DNA from: Coemansia sp. RSA 487
Taxonomy: Eukaryota; Kickxellomycota; Kickxellomycetes; Kickxellales; Kickxellaceae
Direction: 5' to 3'
Length of the DNA: 64,000 nucleotides
NCBI GenBank assembly: GCA_027577595.1
Contig: JANBRJ010000009.1
Coordinates: 229,552 to 293,551 of the forward strand
Under the pieces are notes generated by a model. That model was not told the DNA's origin. It saw only the letters and a program-made list of their open reading frames with translations, and ran no database searches. Shown piece after piece: positions 60,533-64,000 of the stretch (position 1 is its first letter; each line of letters begins with the position of its first letter). The position numbers were made by a program, and so were the translations under genes.

Positions 60533-60697
60533 ATGCAACGTCTTACGTTTGTCACTCTGCTCCTTGTTCTCATTTCCACTGCTGCATCGCTAGCGGCGCC
60601 TGTTCCCCATCCTGGACCCAAAACCTCTGAGACCAAAAGAGACAACGGTGGATCGGATGCCTCGCCTGAGCGCGACTGGCCAGTTGCTGTTTCTTAA
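60533..60697 (+). CDS. Small secreted peptide precursor (54 residues) with a Lys-Arg site
   Basis: ATG at 60533 opens a 54-codon frame with a textbook signal peptide (MQRLTFVTLLLVLISTAASL, cleavage expected near ALA-AP). A short Pro-rich spacer ('APVPHPGPKTSET') and a Lys-Arg dibasic site follow, then an 18-residue hydrophilic tail ending 'DWPVAVS' before the stop. This is the minimal layout of a Kex2-processed secreted peptide such as a pheromone or signalling peptide, or of a small effector. There is no cysteine and no CaaX end. The family is unknown. A TATA box and pyrimidine-rich leader upstream support expression. Confidence 0.5.
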   Translation: MQRLTFVTLLLVLISTAASLAAPVPHPGPKTSETKRDNGGSDASPERDWPVAVS

Positions 60698-61080
60698 ACG
60701 CAACAAAAAATCTTTATGAACGAATGAATGTTGTTTAGTCTTTTCCGGTAATATTTCATATGAATATACAACTACTTTCAGATACCGCTTTGCATAATTG
60801 ACGACCGCTTCTGTAACTCGTGTCAGTTATGATAGAGAGGCGTGCGTGAAAAACGCAAGCTGGCTCTGGATTCGGTTATCACAACGTGTCGTACATATCG
60901 TTTGCAACGATTACACGCCAATCGATCGCTTTGGCCACTGTGTTGCGGGTTCAAACACGATTAACATATTATAAGCAAAAAATACATGTTCCCCACTGTA
61001 GGAAACAAGCAACTTGTTCAAGAGTGAGATATAAAATTTTAAGAAGTCGAAAAACCTGTGGGCGCTACATGCATTAGGTA
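60698..61080. other. Intergenic stretch with a degenerate MITE end
   Basis: About 380 bases without a gene; holds the transposon remnant at 60900-60998. Confidence 0.4.
60900..60998 (+). mobile_element. Degenerate relative of the Tc1/mariner-type MITE
   Basis: Matches the terminal part of the element at 17440-17840, read inward to outward. Shared strings are TCGTTTGCAAC, ACGCCAATCGA, CACTGTGTTGCGGGTTCAAA followed by CACGA, an A-run, and the terminus CCCCACTG followed by TA (60999-61000). About 60 inner bases present in the other copy are missing, and no matching left end was found. Confidence 0.65.
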
Positions 61081-61084
61081 TGAG

Positions 61085-61513
61085 AAGCCCAGCATCTCGA
61101 GCTCCAGCTCCTTGGCTCTGGTGCTGTTTTGAAGAACTTTTCGAGGTTGATGCCAGCATTGTGCATATGCCACATATGTAAGCAGATGTTGGCATCACGA
61201 GCCATCCAGTAATGGACACCAGTGCCAATGTTAGAATCGTCGATCCACACGCCTTGTTCATCATAGCCGGATCGAATCCATAGCAGAGGGGATTTTCCTC
61301 GGCGTGCTTGATAAAGCCATAGGCGTCGTACACCATGAGCTGTAGTCTAGTTGTGCCACCACCATTTGCAGTGCTGTGGTTTGGCAAGTGATTTAGCGGC
61401 TGCAGCGGACCCAGACGCACATTGTCGATAACTGTGGTTCTTTCCAGTGTGTTGAACTTTTCAAAAAAACGTGTGCAGAAAGCTGCGTGTAGAGGAGCTG
61501 CACCAAACTGCAA
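61085..61513 (-). pseudogene. GDSL-type esterase/lipase remnant
   Basis: The minus-strand frame from 61513 reads 'AAFCTRFFEKFN', then 'LMVYDAYGFIKHAEENPLCY', then GFDPAMMNKACG, the pattern of the C-terminal half of fungal/plant GDSL acylhydrolases. The frame then shifts: a neighbouring frame continues 'DDSNIGTGVHYWMARDANIC', where the family has its final Asp-His region. The N-terminal half with the catalytic Ser is missing and the opposite strand begins an ALG11 fragment at 61513, so this is a truncated, frameshifted copy. The family call is by pattern only. Confidence 0.45.
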
Positions 61514-61725
61514 AAAAGCTTGGTATCGAGCCCCAAGTGCGCGTCATCGTTAATGCTCCATAGTCCCAAGTGTTCAAGTAGCTCAGGCTCGGCAAGATTG
61601 GTAGCCACACGATGCGCGACGAGCACTTTGGTATCAACATTGTTGAGACGATGGTTGCTGGCCTACTGACCATTGCCCATGACGCTGCTGGTCCGAAGCC
61701 GGATATCATTCCTCCTGCTATCAAA
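61513..61725 (+). pseudogene. ALG11 mannosyltransferase fragment with two in-frame stops
   Basis: The plus frame reads 'KLGIEPQVRVIVNAP', stop (61561-61563), 'SQVFK', stop (61579-61581), '[20 protein letters not shown]' and '[12 protein letters not shown]'. These are the donor-binding C-terminal motifs of the ER glycosyltransferase ALG11 (GT4), including the H-T-M-x-[DN]-E-H-F-G-I segment. About 70 codons remain out of a family length near 500. It continues in the same frame into FunK1-like sequence, so the two are physically fused. Confidence 0.75.
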
Positions 61726-62301
61726 TGTGGTAGCGATGTCTCTCCAATGGCGCCTTCAGTCGAAGGGGATGACCTGGAATCACTCTTCCTGGTATTCATA
61801 CATTGCCTATGGGCCAGTTATGGCAAATCCACAACTGATTTATATGCTTTGTGGGCTGGCAAGAAGGAACAAAACAGCGCTATCGATTCTCGTATCGCTT
61901 GGCTTGGTTCAAAGACAAGCTTCACCAAGAAAACGGGACCAAGCGGCTGCCCACCTGAGTTGGAGCACCTTGCAACTGGCCTGTACGACTGTCTCTTTCA
62001 TGAGGCAATTAAAATCCACCAGCTTCTAGCCGAGTCTGAGGATCCACGCTTGGACAAGATTGATCCAGCCGACTTGCTAGCAATCTTTAAAGCAGCAATT
62101 GAATTGTCGAAACCTGTTACAAGGTTCTTTATGGCCATAATGAAATGCTTCACCGGTCTTAGGGAGTTTGTGGATAAGCTTCAGCAGCCAGATGACAAGG
62201 AAAATGCTGGTCGTTCAACACAGGCCTCTCCATCTAAAAAGAGGAAGGCAACGGACGATGCATCTGGTTCCAACCCTAAGATGCCAGTCCGCCTTAGTTA
62301 G
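61726..62301 (+). pseudogene. C-terminal part of a FunK1-type fungal protein kinase, fused behind the ALG11 fragment
   Basis: The frame begins as an open reading frame at the Met at 61612 inside the ALG11 fragment and runs 229 codons to 62301. After the ALG11 part it reads '[20 protein letters not shown]', the late-lobe signature of fungus-specific FunK1 kinases, then an all-helical region and a basic tail with a nuclear-type signal ('[11 protein letters not shown]'). The kinase N-lobe and catalytic HRD/DFG region are absent. It could be a decayed gene or an expressed chimera; decay is more likely. Confidence 0.5.
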
Positions 62302-63091
62302 AATTTATTTTGTATGTTCTTGTGTATTTTGATACTGTTTAATAGGTGGTGCAAATATCCACAGCACATAATTGTAAACACTGCTATCAAATGTCTATAA
62401 TACAAGGCATTCGTTTTTTGCATTATTTACACTACAAAATAATACTATCACTCGTATGAAAGCCCACCAGTTTTTCTAGCCAGCATACCACTGCCACCAG
62501 ATGCTAGCTCAGAAGCTGTGTGCTGTAGACGTTGCATACTTTATCGCGCCTTTTAACAAAGTTGTGGCAGTCCTGTGTAGCCGCCGCCAGTGTACTTACT
62601 ATTGCTTGAAGTGTGGTGTGGATTATATTTATTAACTTGCAAAATAAACAACGACATAGAAAGATCAAACAAACGTCGGTTAACAGGAAAAGGAAAAGGA
62701 TATATTACTGTCAGAAGAGGAAAATAAGAGAGAAAACGAACAGCGTTGATAGCAGTTAAAAGCGAGAAAGAGAAAGTGTTGAAAGAGGGGGTGTTGAGGA
62801 CATTTGTGCCCCTGCCATGCTGTATCTGCTCTTCCCTTGCTGCGTGTGCCACGAAAAATAAATACAATCTGATAAAAAGAAAGAGATGATATATCTACAA
62901 CAAATAATGAACAAAAAAAAACGGATGGGAGAGAAGAGATCGCCTTATCGCAAGAATAAAAAAGCTATGTTCCCCTAGGAAATAGCCAGAGTAGAGAAAG
63001 AGACTCTTGTGTTGCAACTACTTTTTTCTTATTATTTATTAAACCTACAAAATCTCATTATCTTTTCCTTTTGTTTCAGCATACAGATCTC
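62302..63091. other. Intergenic region upstream of the Fanzor-like gene
   Basis: About 790 AT-rich bases without a supportable gene. A strong 3' splice site (TCTTTTCCTTTTGTTTCAG, 63061-63079) at its end suggests that the next gene has an exon or leader further left. Confidence 0.4.
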
Positions 63092-64000
63092 ATGGCGCGA
63101 AACGACGAGGTGTGTGTTCTGAAGGTTCCCTTGCAGGCCGTCAGCTGGCGCCGCAAGTACAGATCGCCACTTCGTAAGCTGGTCAAAACAGCAAACTACA
63201 ACACTCGCCATGCTTATAACTTTTCTCGCTGGATATTCATATACGAGCTTCATGAGGACATTGATTTCAAGCTCGATCGGTATGTCTGTGTTCCCTTTTT
63301 AAGGAAGTGATCTTGAAGGTCAATGGCGGAAAAACCACAGCTGTTGGCAGTGCGCGGAAGAAGACAAAGAAATGCAAAGCCAAATCGGAAGCGGAAAGTG
63401 ATCAGCCAGACACTACGGAGCTTCGAGCCCTTATCACCAAGCATTGGGATACGTATGCTAAGTCGTCGTGTATTAAGCAGCAAAAGCAGCGGTGCACGGG
63501 CCAGATAGCTAAGTATGAGGCCCAGAAGATACACACTGCGTTCCTTGTATCGGTAAAGAATAACCTCGGACATCGCCTACGTGAAGCTATTAATATACTT
63601 TGTAGGTCAAAGATCGAAGCACTTGCAAAGCGGATCGAGCTTAAGGCTGCCGGCGCATCAGCTGATGTTATCCAAGCTACCCTAAGAGGCGAGGTGTGGG
63701 GGCCAGCAGACAAGGCCAAGGAATGTGTTAAGCAAGGCAAGATCATCGAAGCCAAGCTGGATGCACACATTTACGAACGGGTCAAGGATTTCCAATCAGT
63801 ACTCTACATATACGAAAATGATGCACCTAGCGAAAAGGGTCTCTACTATGACATCAAGTGTGACCCTATCAAGCACATCAAGACTTTCTTTCTTCTGGCT
63901 CGGTTCTTCCAGCAAAACAAGTTCCGCAGCTTCCAGTGCATGCCACTTCGCACACAGTGGATCCCATGCCATGTCCACATTGACAAGGCTATCCTTTGTC
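63092..64000 (+). pseudogene. Probable Fanzor (TnpB-like) gene, 5' part, with one frameshift; cut by the window edge
   Basis: ATG 63092 starts 'MARNDEVCVLKVPLQAVSWR', then 'HAYNFSRWIFIYELHEDIDF'. The frame stops at 63308-63310 (TGA), but the next frame, entered at the T-run before 63304, continues the protein ('KEVILKVNGG') and stays open to the right edge. That part contains 'KIHTAFLVSVKNNLGHRLRE', 'DIKCDPIKHIKTFFLLARFF' and 'FQCMPLRTQWIPCHVHIDKA', the PLRTxWIPxHxxxD region I associate with fungal Fanzor N-terminal halves. The RuvC catalytic part would lie beyond 64000. A one-base deletion in the T-run or a sequencing error would explain the frame change. Confidence 0.5.

Noticed and set aside
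60880-60970. Possible degenerate tRNA suggested by GGGTTCAAA
   Set aside because: No A box, no acceptor stem and no proper T stem; the string belongs to the MITE family end shared with 17471-17520.
63281-63303. A very short intron (GTATGT...TTTTAAG) in the Fanzor-like gene
   Set aside because: It would be only about 23-24 bases and does not restore the frame; a one-base change in the T-run explains the data better.

Overview
This is a nuclear segment of a filamentous fungus. Every recognisable gene is eukaryotic, and several families are fungal (RAX2, MSS51, PET127, YHM2, KRE9/KNH-type GPI proteins, FunK1-type kinase). Genes are compact. Spliced genes carry few introns, nearly all GTAAGT...AG. 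An animal-type ACAA2 thiolase, a TMF golgin, dynein and a probable Fanzor-type gene point to an early-diverging lineage, possibly Kickxellomycotina (Coemansia-like). That placement is inference.

Left part (1-27 kb). In order: a condensin CAP-G/Ycg1 gene cut by the left edge (-), a SEL1-repeat protein (+), the mitochondrial carrier YHM2 (-, 3 exons), the golgin TMF1/Sgm1 (-), RCC1 (-), the COX1 translation factor MSS51 (-), a questin-oxidase-like protein (-), ribosomal P2 (+), a 401-bp Tc1/mariner-type MITE, an SPX-RING ubiquitin ligase (+, 2 exons), a large PPR protein (+), an unrecognised membrane protein with amphipathic repeats (-) and PET127 (+). Four or five of these act in mitochondria.

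Middle part (28-50 kb). Two adjacent KRE9/KNH-like GPI proteins and a third Ser-rich secreted protein form a small cell-surface group around an SCI1-like nuclear gene. Then come a membrane-anchored spermidine-synthase-fold protein (-), a small DDT/WHIM-like chromatin protein (+), a GET2-like subunit (-), RPS15 (+, probably with an ATG-only first exon), a coiled-coil/WD40 protein (+) and the 1,720-residue polarity protein RAX2 (+), which carries a C-terminal SH3 domain.

Right part (50-64 kb). Ordinary genes continue to 58.6 kb: ACAA2-type thiolase (-), a carnitine/amino-acid-type mitochondrial carrier (+), ALG12 (-), dynein intermediate chain (+) and SmD3 (-). Past 58.6 kb gene density collapses. 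There is one tiny secreted peptide gene with a dibasic site, then debris: a frameshifted GDSL-esterase remnant, an ALG11 fragment with two stops fused in frame to a FunK1-kinase tail, a degenerate MITE end, and the 5' part of a probable Fanzor (TnpB-like RNA-guided nuclease family) gene running off the right edge with one apparent frameshift. A second patch of debris at 51.9-52.3 kb joins a Tc1/mariner transposase fragment to a possible Fanzor C-terminal fragment.

CDS coordinates span first to last coding base; exon limits are in the evidence and were worked out by eye from splice signals and reading-frame continuity.
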